Below are positions 45,971 through 53,850 of a stretch of 64,000 nucleotides of DNA, one piece after another. The stretch comes from Saprospiraceae bacterium. GTDB taxonomy: Bacteria; Bacteroidota; Bacteroidia; Chitinophagales; Saprospiraceae. The notes below the pieces were generated by a model. The model did no database searches, was not told the DNA's origin, and saw only the letters and a program-made list of their open reading frames with translations. Where the stretch lies: NCBI GenBank assembly GCA_016719615.1, contig JADJYQ010000001.1:656501-720500 (forward strand), given 5' to 3'. A program made the position numbers and the translations under genes. The first letter of the stretch is position 1. The number at the start of each line of letters is the position of its first letter.

Positions 45971-46572
45971 ATCAAACCAATTATTAGAGAAATATTTTTT
46001 ATTGAATATAATAAATTATGAATATTCCAAACATAAATAAATTTATCTGCTTCAAAAAAATAATTCGTGCTCAACAAAACTAGCCAAGAGCATCCGTAAT
46101 AAAATAAAAATCCTACAACAAACCAAAATGAAGGTTCTGCTATAATATTTTTATACTTCGGATATTTTAGCTCTTTATGGAAATAGAGCAAACACAAAAT
46201 AGTGATGTACAAACCTTCTACAATTTGAGGATTTGGATTCACATAGGCCAAAGGATGCTTGATCGCAAACGTTGAAATTAATATGAAGTATAAGAATGCA
46301 ATATTTTTCCAATTTCCAATCCACTTTACATTTTCTATTTCGTAAGTGAAATATCTAATTATAAATATTAGTTCAATCCCTGTCAAAATATAGATCAAAA
46401 AAATATTATTGTAATCTACCCAAGATAGCACAAGCATCGAAATTTCAATAATCAGGTTAAATACACAATAGTATTTAATATATTTTAAGATGGGTGTTCT
46501 CTTAATTATTATAAGGCTTAAAATTCCAACAAGGAATGAGGAAGAAACTGATGAGGCTAATACCCAATTCAA
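45943..46572 (-). CDS. Seven-helix-like membrane protein, probable sensor partner
   Basis: 209 residues with six to seven hydrophobic segments (WVLASSVSSSFLVGILSLIII; YYCVFNLIIEISMLVLSW; IFLIYILTGIELIFIIRYF; IAFLYFILISTFAI; IVEGLYITILCLLYF; PSFWFVVGFLFYYGCSWLVLL; LLYSIKNISLIIGLICLYRLQ). No soluble domain. It overlaps both neighbours, the 108-residue gene by 4 bp (ATGA) and the kinase gene by 28 bp. A membrane sensor or signal-transfer unit for the kinase is inferred. Confidence 0.7.
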   Translation of the reverse strand: MNWVLASSVSSSFLVGILSLIIIKRTPILKYIKYYCVFNLIIEISMLVLSWVDYNNIFLIYILTGIELIFIIRYFTYEIENVKWIGNWKNIAFLYFILISTFAIKHPLAYVNPNPQIVEGLYITILCLLYFHKELKYPKYKNIIAEPSFWFVVGFLFYYGCSWLVLLSTNYFFEADKFIYVWNIHNLLYSIKNISLIIGLICLYRLQRV

Positions 46573-46895
46573 TTAATTGAATTATTAGGTGCACACATTG
46601 GTGGGCATGGGGAACCTGCATCCAATATGTACCCTCCGGTTAAATCATTTCCATCCTCATCAACTCCCACAATCACTAACTTTCGATTTCCATCATCATA
46701 GCCATTGTAAATTCTCAAACCTACACAACCACTCTGATCTAAGATGTCTTGAATTTTATTAGACCCAAATGCAGTTGCTTTGGGATTCGAATTACTTGCT
46801 GGTCCAAAATTGCTTACCCAATCTGCAACCATATCTTCCGCAGTGGAGAGAGTAATAAATGAACCGGTGTCAGGACTAAAGTTTTCTGCTGGCAT
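46569..46895 (-). CDS. Small conserved Bacteroidota protein, no signal peptide
   Basis: 108 residues: MPAENFSPDTGSFITLSTAEDMV, then a core CVGLRIYNGYDDGNRKLVIVGVDEDGNDLTGG and a Cys/Pro-rich end SPCPPMCAPNNSIN. I recall similar core motifs (GCVGxRIYxGYD...KLVLVGVD) in uncharacterised Bacteroidota proteins but no function. It is the first gene of the sensor operon, overlapping the membrane gene, and lies behind a divergent regulatory region shared with the subtilase gene. Confidence 0.75.
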   Translation of the reverse strand: MPAENFSPDTGSFITLSTAEDMVADWVSNFGPASNSNPKATAFGSNKIQDILDQSGCVGLRIYNGYDDGNRKLVIVGVDEDGNDLTGGYILDAGSPCPPMCAPNNSIN

Positions 46896-46921
46896 AATTG
46901 TTAGTTTTTTATAAATGAAGC

Positions 46922-46929
46922 CAAAGATA
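46922..46929 (-). promoter_or_regulatory. -7 box of the sensor operon (TATCTTTG)
   Basis: The plus-strand CAAAGATA is a perfect minus-strand TAnnTTTG, 27 bp before the ATG of the 108-residue gene. Confidence 0.45.
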
Positions 46930-46989
46930 GATTTTCAATTCAATTTGTAAATTTCGTGTGTGCAAGAACCTTCTGAATTCCGAATTAAA

Positions 46990-47045
46990 TAGTATTTACT
47001 GCAATTTACGATAGTAATATTACTATTTTTTGAATAAAAATACTA
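46990..47045. promoter_or_regulatory. Symmetric operator cluster between sensor operon and subtilase
   Basis: A forward box TAGTATTTACTGCAA (46990-47004), a palindrome ATAGTAATATTACTAT (47011-47026) and a reverse box TAGTATTTTTATTCA read on the minus strand (47045-47031) lie 20-22 bp apart. The arrangement would serve both divergent transcripts. Confidence 0.5.
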
Positions 47046-47124
47046 AAAATATCCAGATTGTTAATATATCGAAAAGTAGGAAAGGAATTTATAAACTACT
47101 GAAGGGCAGTTCACCTAATTATTA

Positions 47125-47192
47125 TAGTAAAATTACTAGTTAGAATATAGTATTTTAACTATTGCTGGGTTTGCTTTCTTATTATAAGTTTG
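47125..47192 (+). promoter_or_regulatory. Paired boxes and promoter of the subtilase gene
   Basis: TAGTAAAATTACTAG (47125) and TAGTATTTTAACTAT (47148) precede a TTG at 47162 and a perfect -7 box TAAGTTTG (47185-47192), 37 bp after the second box start. The leader to the ATG is about 80 bp. Confidence 0.5.
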
Positions 47193-47279
47193 CCCAATCT
47201 TGAAAATCATCTCGAATTTTCATTGATCAGCGCAAACCCGAAAAGCTGTATTCCAGAGTAGGGATAAAAAATTACATTC

Positions 47280-48674
47280 ATGGCAAAGAAATCAATTAGT
47301 GAAAACAAAAATCCTGAATTTACAGGAAGATATCTCATTTTGCTCCCGGAGCGAGATTCACCAGAAGGGCCTGTAAATAGTATTCATTCCGCCACAGGTT
47401 TAACCTTAAAGAAATCATCTGAATTTACAAATAGTGTATTTTCAAATGAAGATTTGAATAATTGCGATGGAATTGTACTTGAAAACATAGGCGTTGCAAT
47501 TGTGAACAAAAGTCCAAAATTTGAAAATTCAATAAATTCTTTGTCTTCACAGCACAATATGCTAATTGAACCTGAAAGAGTAGTTCATGCGATTAACCTT
47601 ATGGACGAAAATTCTAAAAACTATTTAATGGGGTACAGAGATGGCATTAATGGTTTAATTAGTCAAATATTAGAGGAAAATTTTGAAGAAAATGGAGAAT
47701 TAATAACAGAGGATGAAGTGTCAGCCAGTTCAGTTGGAATTACATGGGGATTAAGAGCAACAAATGTTGTACCTATTTCACCATTCTTTACTGGGTATTC
47801 AGGTTTTGGGGTAAAAGTGGCCATTTTAGATACTGGATTTGATTTTAATCATCCGGATTTTGTCGGCAGGCAAATAATCCATTCAAGTTTTATTTCTGGG
47901 CAATCCACGCAAGATTTGTTTGGACATGGAACGCATTGCACAGGCACTGCCTGTGGGCCTTTAAATCCTGCAGGGGCATTTCCTAGATATGGCATTGCAT
48001 ATGCGTCTCAAATTCATATAGGAAAGGTATTAAATAATTCCGGAAGTGGAACCGATGGTCAAATCCTGGCAGGTATTAATTGGGCTTATGGCCAAGGTTG
48101 TGCCATAATCAGTATGTCATTGGGAGCAAGAACAAGTGGGCCAGGATTTTCGGCTGTATTTGAAGCAACAGCTTCCAATCTTTTAAATAACGGAGTTCTT
48201 ATTATAGCCGCTGCTGGTAATGACTCGAACCGACCTGGACTTATTAATCCAGTATCTCATCCTGCCAATTGTCCTTCAATTATGGCGGTTGGCGCAATTG
48301 ATTCGAACATGAATATCGCAACATTCTCTAACGGGGGTATATATCCTACTTATGGAGCTGTTGATATTGTCGGTCCTGGAGTTCAAGTATTTTCTGCTTT
48401 ATCCAATCCTCATAATGCATTAATGGGGCCTGCAGGTATTATACGAGGTAATGCTAATGGCACGAGCATGGCAGCCCCACATGTGGCCGGAATAGCCGCA
48501 CTATGGGGTCAAGCTACTGGCCTTAGAGGAAATGCTTTATGGAACAAATTATCATCTACTGCGAAAAACTTACCTCAACATCCAACAAGAGATGTTGGTG
48601 CCGGATTGGTACAAGCGCCTCAAAAGAGAAAATGGCCTATATTCAAGCATCCTCCATTTAAGGATCGATTATAA
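47280..48674 (+). CDS. S8 family serine peptidase (subtilase) without signal peptide
   Basis: 464 residues with the full subtilisin triad: Asp184 (AILDTGFDFNHPDF), His216 (FGHGTHCTGTACG) and Ser396 (GTSMAAPHVAGIAALWG), plus the oxyanion region AAAGNDS. Residues about 15-105 look like an inhibitor I9-type prodomain, ending MLIEPERVVHAI. No signal peptide or T9SS domain is present, so the route of export, if any, is unclear. It is divergent from the sensor operon and followed at 87 bp by a small protein that resembles the same prodomain. Confidence 0.93.
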   Translation: MAKKSISENKNPEFTGRYLILLPERDSPEGPVNSIHSATGLTLKKSSEFTNSVFSNEDLNNCDGIVLENIGVAIVNKSPKFENSINSLSSQHNMLIEPERVVHAINLMDENSKNYLMGYRDGINGLISQILEENFEENGELITEDEVSASSVGITWGLRATNVVPISPFFTGYSGFGVKVAILDTGFDFNHPDFVGRQIIHSSFISGQSTQDLFGHGTHCTGTACGPLNPAGAFPRYGIAYASQIHIGKVLNNSGSGTDGQILAGINWAYGQGCAIISMSLGARTSGPGFSAVFEATASNLLNNGVLIIAAAGNDSNRPGLINPVSHPANCPSIMAVGAIDSNMNIATFSNGGIYPTYGAVDIVGPGVQVFSALSNPHNALMGPAGIIRGNANGTSMAAPHVAGIAALWGQATGLRGNALWNKLSSTAKNLPQHPTRDVGAGLVQAPQKRKWPIFKHPPFKDRL

Positions 48675-48761
48675 TTGAAGTGTCTTATCTTCCATTTGTC
48701 AGAAGTTGAATACTATCGTTATTAATTGTAACTTTGGTATTCAACTTTTTTTGCATTCATT

Positions 48762-48977
48762 ATGCCGGTAAAAAAAACTAATTGGATTGTGAAGGTTCAG
48801 GATAACGAATTTGCTAATGTCATAAAAGAATTAAAGCAAAGAAAAATTATACTTGTAAATACTTTGAATAACATTTCTGTTCTTGTTATTCTAGCCTCAC
48901 CAAAAAATGTATCAAGCATAAAAAGTTTAAAAGGAATTATTGCGGTTGAACCAGAAAGAGCAATAGGATTATATTAA
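48762..48977 (+). CDS. Stand-alone inhibitor I9-like protein
   Basis: 71 residues: TNWIVKVQDNEFANVIKELKQRKIILVNTLNNISVLVILASPK, ending IKSLKGIIAVEPERAIGLY. The beta-alpha-beta-beta-alpha-beta pattern and the closing GIIAVEPE match subtilisin prodomains/I9 inhibitors, and EPER (63-66) is shared with residues 97-100 of the neighbouring peptidase. It is probably a separate chaperone or inhibitor of that peptidase; inferred, not shown. Confidence 0.65.
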   Translation: MPVKKTNWIVKVQDNEFANVIKELKQRKIILVNTLNNISVLVILASPKNVSSIKSLKGIIAVEPERAIGLY

Positions 48978-49018
48978 TATGAATAGTTCATAACTCTTCA
49001 ATTATTTTCAAAATAAAT

Positions 49019-49054
49019 TAGTATTTGCTGCAATAAAAATAGTAATAACTGCAA
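49019..49054 (+). promoter_or_regulatory. Tandem boxes, first pair upstream of the 49220 gene
   Basis: TAGTATTTGCTGCAA (49019) and TAGTAATAACTGCAA (49040) start exactly 21 bp apart. No perfect -7 box lies directly behind them. Confidence 0.5.
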
Positions 49055-49124
49055 TTATTTACTTCCATATTTTTAAAACCAATCATAATTTATTCACTAT
49101 CTGTATGTTACATGGCTATGAAAT

Positions 49125-49181
49125 TAGTAATTACTGATATGCTTTTAGTAAATTTTGCATTTAAATCGTGAAATACATTTG
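49125..49181 (+). promoter_or_regulatory. Tandem boxes, second pair, with -7 box
   Basis: TAGTAATTACTGATA (49125) and TAGTAAATTTTGCAT (49146) start 21 bp apart; a perfect -7 box TACATTTG (49174-49181) begins 28 bp after the second box start and 46 bp before the ATG at 49220. Confidence 0.5.
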
Positions 49182-49219
49182 CCTTCATAATTATTTATTA
49201 ACAGAAAAAATCTAAAATT

Positions 49220-49990
49220 ATGAAACTACCAGTAATTTTCGTCGCTTTTATTTTTATTATGATCTATAGCTCATGTCAGAATACAGATGACCATATTCCA
49301 ATTAAAGAAAAAATATGTAACATCAATTTGGAAAATTCAAATAACCCATTGGACAGTGTAGGTATAATGCATAACTACTACATAATGCATATCGTGGATT
49401 CATTCGTCACCAATAACATTTCATATTTTTCACACCAAATGATATGTAATTTAGGCTTAGATTATGCCGAGACATATATAATCAATTGGTTTACACCTCC
49501 AACTACATTTGAACTTAGTTGTCAAACGCTTGATTCAATTTTAGCTACTTCTCCAGAAATAACTGTTCAAAATAGAGCATCCTATTTAGAAGAGCTTTAC
49601 GATGACATTAATGCAATCCATGATTCTGAAATGGACCTAGAAGAAAGAATTGATGCATATAAGGATTTAGAAGATAATCCTCCTACATTTAATAATTCTA
49701 TTGATTCAGTGCTTTACTTTTCAGGCCTAGCTACAATTAAATATTCAACATATCTATGGTATCCAGAGTCAGACTGCGGCTCTGGCTATTTAGAAATTTC
49801 ATTGGACTTAATTTCTTTTAGAAACAAACTTGAAACAAGAACCCCTCGTTGGGCAAGAATTATGAAGTCAGATTTTATCGGTGCTTGGGGTGGTGCGTTA
49901 GGTGGAGCTATTTTAGGTCCCGGAGGAGCAGCAGGAGGTGCAGTTGGTGGTGCAACAACAAATTCTCTTAATAATGCTTTTGGAGAATAA
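49220..49990 (+). CDS. Lipoprotein with C-terminal glycine-zipper segment
   Basis: 256 residues with lipobox (MIYSSCQN). The bulk is acidic and helical (SYLEELYDDINAIHDSEMDLEERIDAYKDLED). The last 35 residues form a Gly/Ala zipper (WGGALGGAILGPGGAAGGAVGGATT), a membrane-active type of segment found in pore-forming or bacteriocin-like proteins and in some surface lipoproteins. Function unknown. It has its own promoter with two box pairs and is followed at 17 bp by a membrane protein that might serve as immunity or partner protein; that is speculation. Confidence 0.7.
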   Translation: MKLPVIFVAFIFIMIYSSCQNTDDHIPIKEKICNINLENSNNPLDSVGIMHNYYIMHIVDSFVTNNISYFSHQMICNLGLDYAETYIINWFTPPTTFELSCQTLDSILATSPEITVQNRASYLEELYDDINAIHDSEMDLEERIDAYKDLEDNPPTFNNSIDSVLYFSGLATIKYSTYLWYPESDCGSGYLEISLDLISFRNKLETRTPRWARIMKSDFIGAWGGALGGAILGPGGAAGGAVGGATTNSLNNAFGE

Positions 49991-50007
49991 ATTAAATATT
50001 TAATACC

Positions 50008-50487
50008 ATGAAAATAATATTATTTTTTATAACCATTTTTCTATCAGTTCTTGGTTTGGAATATTTATTTACAGAGGATCTTAATGAAGTAAACTATTCT
50101 TCATTAGTTGTAATCCTCATTATATTATCGCTGTTATTTTCTCTAAGTTTATTTATTAATGGCTCCGTAAAGTATTGTAGATCTTATACTTTAAATACAT
50201 TGTTAGATGAAGTATATGACATTAAAGCATTAGAACGAAAAATAGATCAATATGTCAATTCTAACGAATTTATTTTGCTTAATAAAGAAGTTGCTGACGA
50301 TAAACTATATTATGAAATCAAAGTCCCTATGTCATTATGGTCTTGGGGTAATAAGCTAATAATCAACTTATGTAACAAGAATCTCTTGATTAGTGCAATA
50401 AATACAAGCTTCATCCAGCAAATAGATTTACAATTAACAAATAAAATATTAGTTGAAAATTTAATTTCATCGGTTAGAAGAAATTAA
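50008..50487 (+). CDS. Membrane protein with two N-terminal helices
   Basis: 159 residues: two transmembrane helices (IILFFITIFLSVLGLEYLF and SLVVILIILSLLFSLSLFI) followed by a soluble cytoplasmic domain of about 95 residues with alternating hydrophobic strands (LYYEIKVPMSLWSWGNKLIINLC). Same operon as the glycine-zipper lipoprotein. Size and topology would suit an immunity-type protein, but no family is recognised. Confidence 0.65.
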   Translation: MKIILFFITIFLSVLGLEYLFTEDLNEVNYSSLVVILIILSLLFSLSLFINGSVKYCRSYTLNTLLDEVYDIKALERKIDQYVNSNEFILLNKEVADDKLYYEIKVPMSLWSWGNKLIINLCNKNLLISAINTSFIQQIDLQLTNKILVENLISSVRRN

Positions 50488-50622
50488 TTTGTATATAGTT
50501 GTCTTGTTTTCCTATCCACGCCGAATAAGTAATTCAAAACCTTGCAAAATAATTTAGCATATGTTAAAGTGCTTTTGTAAAATAGCTCTTATAAAATATG
50601 TCTTTATTAAATTTTAAAAGAA

Positions 50623-50751
50623 ATGGATGCTGAAATTTACACCTTGTTGCGAGAGTTTCTTGCCAGCTTAGTTGTCGGATTTGGAATCGCTCTAATGATG
50701 TTTTTCTTTAGTAAAAATTTCAAATCAAAGAAAAATAGCTCGAGCACTTAG
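50623..50751 (+). CDS. Single-pass small membrane protein
   Basis: 42 residues from ATG 50623: MDAEIYTLLREFLASLVVGFGIALMMFFF as the N-terminal helix region, then a basic tail SKNFKSKKNSSST. A transcription terminator follows directly, which supports a real gene. Preceded by TTAAAAGAA, with no classical ribosome-binding site, as usual in this phylum. Confidence 0.5.
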   Translation: MDAEIYTLLREFLASLVVGFGIALMMFFFSKNFKSKKNSSST

Positions 50752-50761
50752 AATTAAATCG

Positions 50762-50791
50762 ATAGCCCTCACCAATTGGGGGCTTTTATTT
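50762..50791 (+). terminator. Rho-independent terminator
   Basis: AGCCC, a loop of about 11 bases, GGGCT and a T-rich run (TTTATTTTT) after the 42-residue gene. Confidence 0.6.
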
Positions 50792-51019
50792 TTACTTACA
50801 ATGGTTACCAGAATATTTTTTGTTGTTTATTTGCAATAAAATTCAGGTCTGATATTATATTTGGATGAAGAATAGATTCAGAATGACGGTTATGAACTTC
50901 AGACAAGACTTCAAGGTTGTATTAATTGATTCTAACAATTTAAATTTTGAGGTTTACATGTGTCTACTTTAACTGACTCCAAATTATTAGCCTGAATAAA
51001 ATTATTGACCTCTAAATAC

Positions 51020-51034
51020 TAGTATTTACTGCAA
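51020..51034 (+). promoter_or_regulatory. Single box TAGTATTTACTGCAA
   Basis: Identical to the box at 46990. No second copy at 21 bp; it lies about 80 bp upstream of the promoter at 51092. Confidence 0.45.
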
Positions 51035-51091
51035 GCATATACTCAGAAAATACTAAAAATATTTAGAATCTAAATTATTTCAGTGAAATTA

Positions 51092-51122
51092 TTTGTTGAA
51101 TAAATTAGGTCATGTACTTTTG
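51092..51122 (+). promoter_or_regulatory. Promoter with -33 TTTG and -7 TACTTTTG
   Basis: TTTG at 51092-51095 and a perfect -7 box TACTTTTG at 51115-51122 have 19 bp between them, the classical Bacteroidota spacing. The expected start site is about 50 bp upstream of the ATG at 51177. Confidence 0.6.
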
Positions 51123-51176
51123 ATCGTAAACATGATAGACCACCTATTTATATTATAAATAATTTAGCACAAGACA

Positions 51177-51740
51177 ATGGAAAGTAAATTTTTTGTTGGG
51201 TTCGATAATGAAACAATAGATATAAATATTTTAAAACGAATAGAAGCTGGCTGCCCTAACCCTCCCGCTACGACTTAAGTATCTGCCGAGGGGCGCGCCA
51301 ACTATTCAACCTTAGCTTTGGGCCAAAATTCTGCGAATGGATATGGAATGACAGCATTAATGGCAATGAATATCTGGCAAAGCCAATGCTATGGAGAAGT
51401 TCGACCAGGTTATGTATTTTTATTTCCTGGCATTTACTCTTTCAACCCACCTCCATACCAAGGTACAGTCAGCATTAATTGCCAACCTCATGCGCCTATC
51501 AACTCTGCTTCTGGTGGAACCTTACACGGGCAAATGTGTGCACTACTTGGTCGTCCCACGTCGGATTTCATTGGGTTTGCTATAAATTACCCATTCAATG
51601 TTGGAGGAAACACTCATTACAACAGCGCCACTTGTAACCCTTATTGGTTTAATGGTAGCAGAACCATTCCGGTAAATTGTGATGGAGTGAATTGGCAACA
51701 AATAGTTTATAACACATTAATGCAATGGTTACCTCATTAA
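51177..51740 (+). pseudogene. Unknown Cys-rich protein split by an in-frame TAA
   Basis: From ATG 51177 the frame reads MESKFFVGFDNETIDINILK, RIEAGCPNPPATT, then TAA at 51276-51278, and continues in the same frame for 154 codons (VSAEGRANYSTLALGQ ... GYGMTALMAMNIWQSQCYGEVRPG ... NCDGVNWQQIVYNTLMQWLPH). A CAA-to-TAA change is one possible cause. The downstream part shows Cys, Pro, Gly and Asn-rich sequence with no known domain. The best promoter of the locus lies just upstream, so the complete frame was meant to be expressed. Nonsense mutation, sequencing error or readthrough cannot be separated here. Confidence 0.6.
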
Positions 51741-51839
51741 TTTTTAATTTTTTCAAACCTGATGTTAAATACAGAATATATCAAATGTAAAATCGTGTAC
51801 TAGACATTATTATTCAAATAACATTAAAAACTATAAGTT

Positions 51840-52595
51840 ATGGCAATTTTAAAAAATGCAATTAATGCACTTGACCCAGCTCCGGACAGAAAAAAGGATA
51901 TCACTTTGCTCCTATCTCTGCTTTCTGAGCTATGTGAGCAAAAAGTAAAAGATTTTTCATCCAGTATCGAAAATGAACTTCGAATTGCTGGTACTGGAGA
52001 AAATAAAACTATCCCCGTAACTGAAATTTTAGCCAGACACAAAGAATATCGAGCATATATAAAAAGCGATGCGGGTAAAGTTGCTTCTTAGGTTGCGGGT
52101 GCTATAAAAAAATTCGTATCCGGCGGAGCTAACGAAATCATTGATGGAGTTGCGAGCCTTGTTACAACAGGAATTGAAGCAATTATTGGTGCTGGATCTG
52201 GAGTGCAACAGGAAATGAGTACTTATTATATCGTTGTACAGGATTATGGAATCGCGCGCTATGACATCCGAATTTGGGCTAGACAAATCGAAGCACAAGG
52301 TATTACCTCCCAGATTGAAACGGCTCTTGCAAATGTTGCGTTTAAATCCAGCGTTGACATTTCTAAACTTTCTTTCAATACATTTCTCATAGCCTACGGC
52401 TCACAATTAGAAGCGATGAATTTTCCTAAAGATAAACAGAAGGAGTATTTGGACTATGCCATTGAAATTTATAATAAATTAAGAGGCAACATCCAATCAA
52501 GCATCACTACTGAGGAGTTTAACGGCTATGTTCCAACTCAATCTCTAAGTAATTTCCGTTTACCAGGATTGCTATATGGTAGTCTGTGGGATTAG
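51840..52595 (+). pseudogene. Helical/glycine-rich protein split by an in-frame TAG
   Basis: ATG 51840 gives MAILKNAINALDPAPDRKKDITLLLSLLSELCEQKVKDF to KVAS, then TAG at 52089-52091, after which the same frame stays open for 168 codons (VAGAIKKFVSGGANEIIDGVASLVTTGIEAIIGAGSG, then YYIVVQDYGIARYDIRIWARQIEAQG). Gln (CAG) before VAG would restore it. The middle part is a hydrophobic glycine-rich helix pair, which suggests membrane insertion. 252 codons in all. Same kind of lesion as in the gene just upstream. Confidence 0.6.
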
Positions 52596-52653
52596 TAATA
52601 GAGAAATACTGCTTATTTTATACGATTCTTTCTTTGACTTTAATAATATCAAA

Positions 52654-53154
52654 ATGAAAAGTAATTTACACTTGGGAAATAGTGATGATATCATTCCTCT
52701 AATGGAAATAAATCTAAAAATTCAAAGAGGAATAAAAGAAAGATTCAAATATATACGATCATTAGGTGTACAACGTATCGAGTCGTTACTATTATATTAT
52801 TCTAGCAATTGCGAATGGCTTATAACTAATGTTGCCGAAGGAATTTCAATTAATATGTTTTATATTCCTATATATTTAAGAAATAAGGCTTTTGATAGTA
52901 CTCAAGCACAATGTTATGGCCGATTAATTTTCTATTTTACACATAATGGTAAAATCAGGTACGAGATTCGCAACCCATCAACAATTTCTGAAGGAGATAT
53001 TCACGGCCCATTTAAAGAGGGCGAACTTGTATTTGATGAGCAAAGCTCAGATAATCATGAGCAGGTCGATATTTTAAAAGCGTTTATCGAAAGCATGAAT
53101 GATTGGGAAATAAACGGAGTAGATGGTAGAGAATTACCTGTGGAATTGAGCTAA
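52654..53154 (+). CDS. Hypothetical protein
   Basis: About 167 residues from ATG 52654 (MKSNLHLGNSDDIIPLMEINLKIQRG); the longer frame from 52576 overlaps the previous gene and lacks support. Soluble, mixed alpha/beta (VQRIESLLLYYSSNCEWLITNVAEGISINMFYIPIYL, RLIFYFTHNGKIRYEIRNP). No recognised family or signal peptide. Same direction as the two broken genes before it and probably cotranscribed with them. Confidence 0.65.
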   Translation: MKSNLHLGNSDDIIPLMEINLKIQRGIKERFKYIRSLGVQRIESLLLYYSSNCEWLITNVAEGISINMFYIPIYLRNKAFDSTQAQCYGRLIFYFTHNGKIRYEIRNPSTISEGDIHGPFKEGELVFDEQSSDNHEQVDILKAFIESMNDWEINGVDGRELPVELS

Positions 53155-53266
53155 GTCGAAAAATAACTTTGACCTTTTTGAGCATTTCCTATGCCACCCA
53201 TTTATTGTAATCATAATAACAATCATTAGTCTTACTTTTAGAGCGCAAATTGCAACTATTGAATTA

Positions 53267-53322
53267 TAGTATTTTCTGCAATACAAATAGTAAACAGTGC
53301 AATATTTTATATGTTACTTTTG
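53267..53322 (+). promoter_or_regulatory. Tandem boxes with -7 box, in antisense position to the 53817 gene
   Basis: TAGTATTTTCTGCAA (53267) and TAGTAAACAGTGCAA (53288) start 21 bp apart; a perfect -7 box TACTTTTG (53315-53322) begins 27 bp after the second. The predicted transcript runs rightwards into the 3' end of the minus-strand gene at 53377-53817 and on to the plus-strand genes from 53851. Confidence 0.5.
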
Positions 53323-53376
53323 TAAGTACAGGACTTAAAAAGTTAAGTAGAAAAAGAAAAATAAATAATTATTTAA

Positions 53377-53817
53377 CTATTTGCCTACGTAATGGAATCT
53401 CCAAGTTGTAGTATCTGACGTAATATTTTCTATTAGCGGTAGTTCAAATATGAAGGGAGGTTGAAATTCGATGGTATCAATTAAATCTCTTGAGTTACTA
53501 TCCATATCAAACAATTTGACTTTAATTAAAGTACTTGGCTCCAAATAGAGCAAGCTATCAAAGTTAAACCAAATTGGCAAATCCAAATAGTTTAAATTAA
53601 CATATTGAGATTCTTTTGATGAATAGGAAAGTTTATTGTTGAGATAGACTTCCAATATTAAATCAGGAGCATCTAACGAGTCCCAAGGTTTTCCCATATT
53701 GGAATATGGAAATGAATTTAAGCCAACTTGGGATAAGTTAAACTCCTTCAAATTGTTTATTCCGCTTTCTGTACAAGCGACAAAGAAAAATATAAAACTA
53801 AAAACAAATAATTTCAT
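53377..53817 (-). CDS. Lipoprotein, C2-like family, paralogue of the 55426 gene
   Basis: 146 residues from ATG 53817 with lipobox (FFFVACTES). The core GKPWDSLDAPDLILEVYLNNKLSYSS ... LPIWFNFDSLLYLEPSTLIKVKLFDMDSNSRDLIDTIEF resembles a C2-type beta-sandwich with acidic loops, and the plus-strand protein at 55426 has the same WDSLDGPDIYISIYLN and NFNLDSNIIF pattern. Function unknown. Only 33 bp separate its start from the divergent start at 53851, too little for two normal promoters. Confidence 0.75.
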   Translation of the reverse strand: MKLFVFSFIFFFVACTESGINNLKEFNLSQVGLNSFPYSNMGKPWDSLDAPDLILEVYLNNKLSYSSKESQYVNLNYLDLPIWFNFDSLLYLEPSTLIKVKLFDMDSNSRDLIDTIEFQPPFIFELPLIENITSDTTTWRFHYVGK

Positions 53818-53850
53818 TTTACTAATATTTAACAAATAAACGCGCAAATT

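Noticed and set aside
51276..52091. Alternative genetic code with TAA/TAG read as Gln
   Set aside because: Most genes in the window end normally in TAA or TAG and only two cases fit, so a global reassignment is excluded; local explanations remain.
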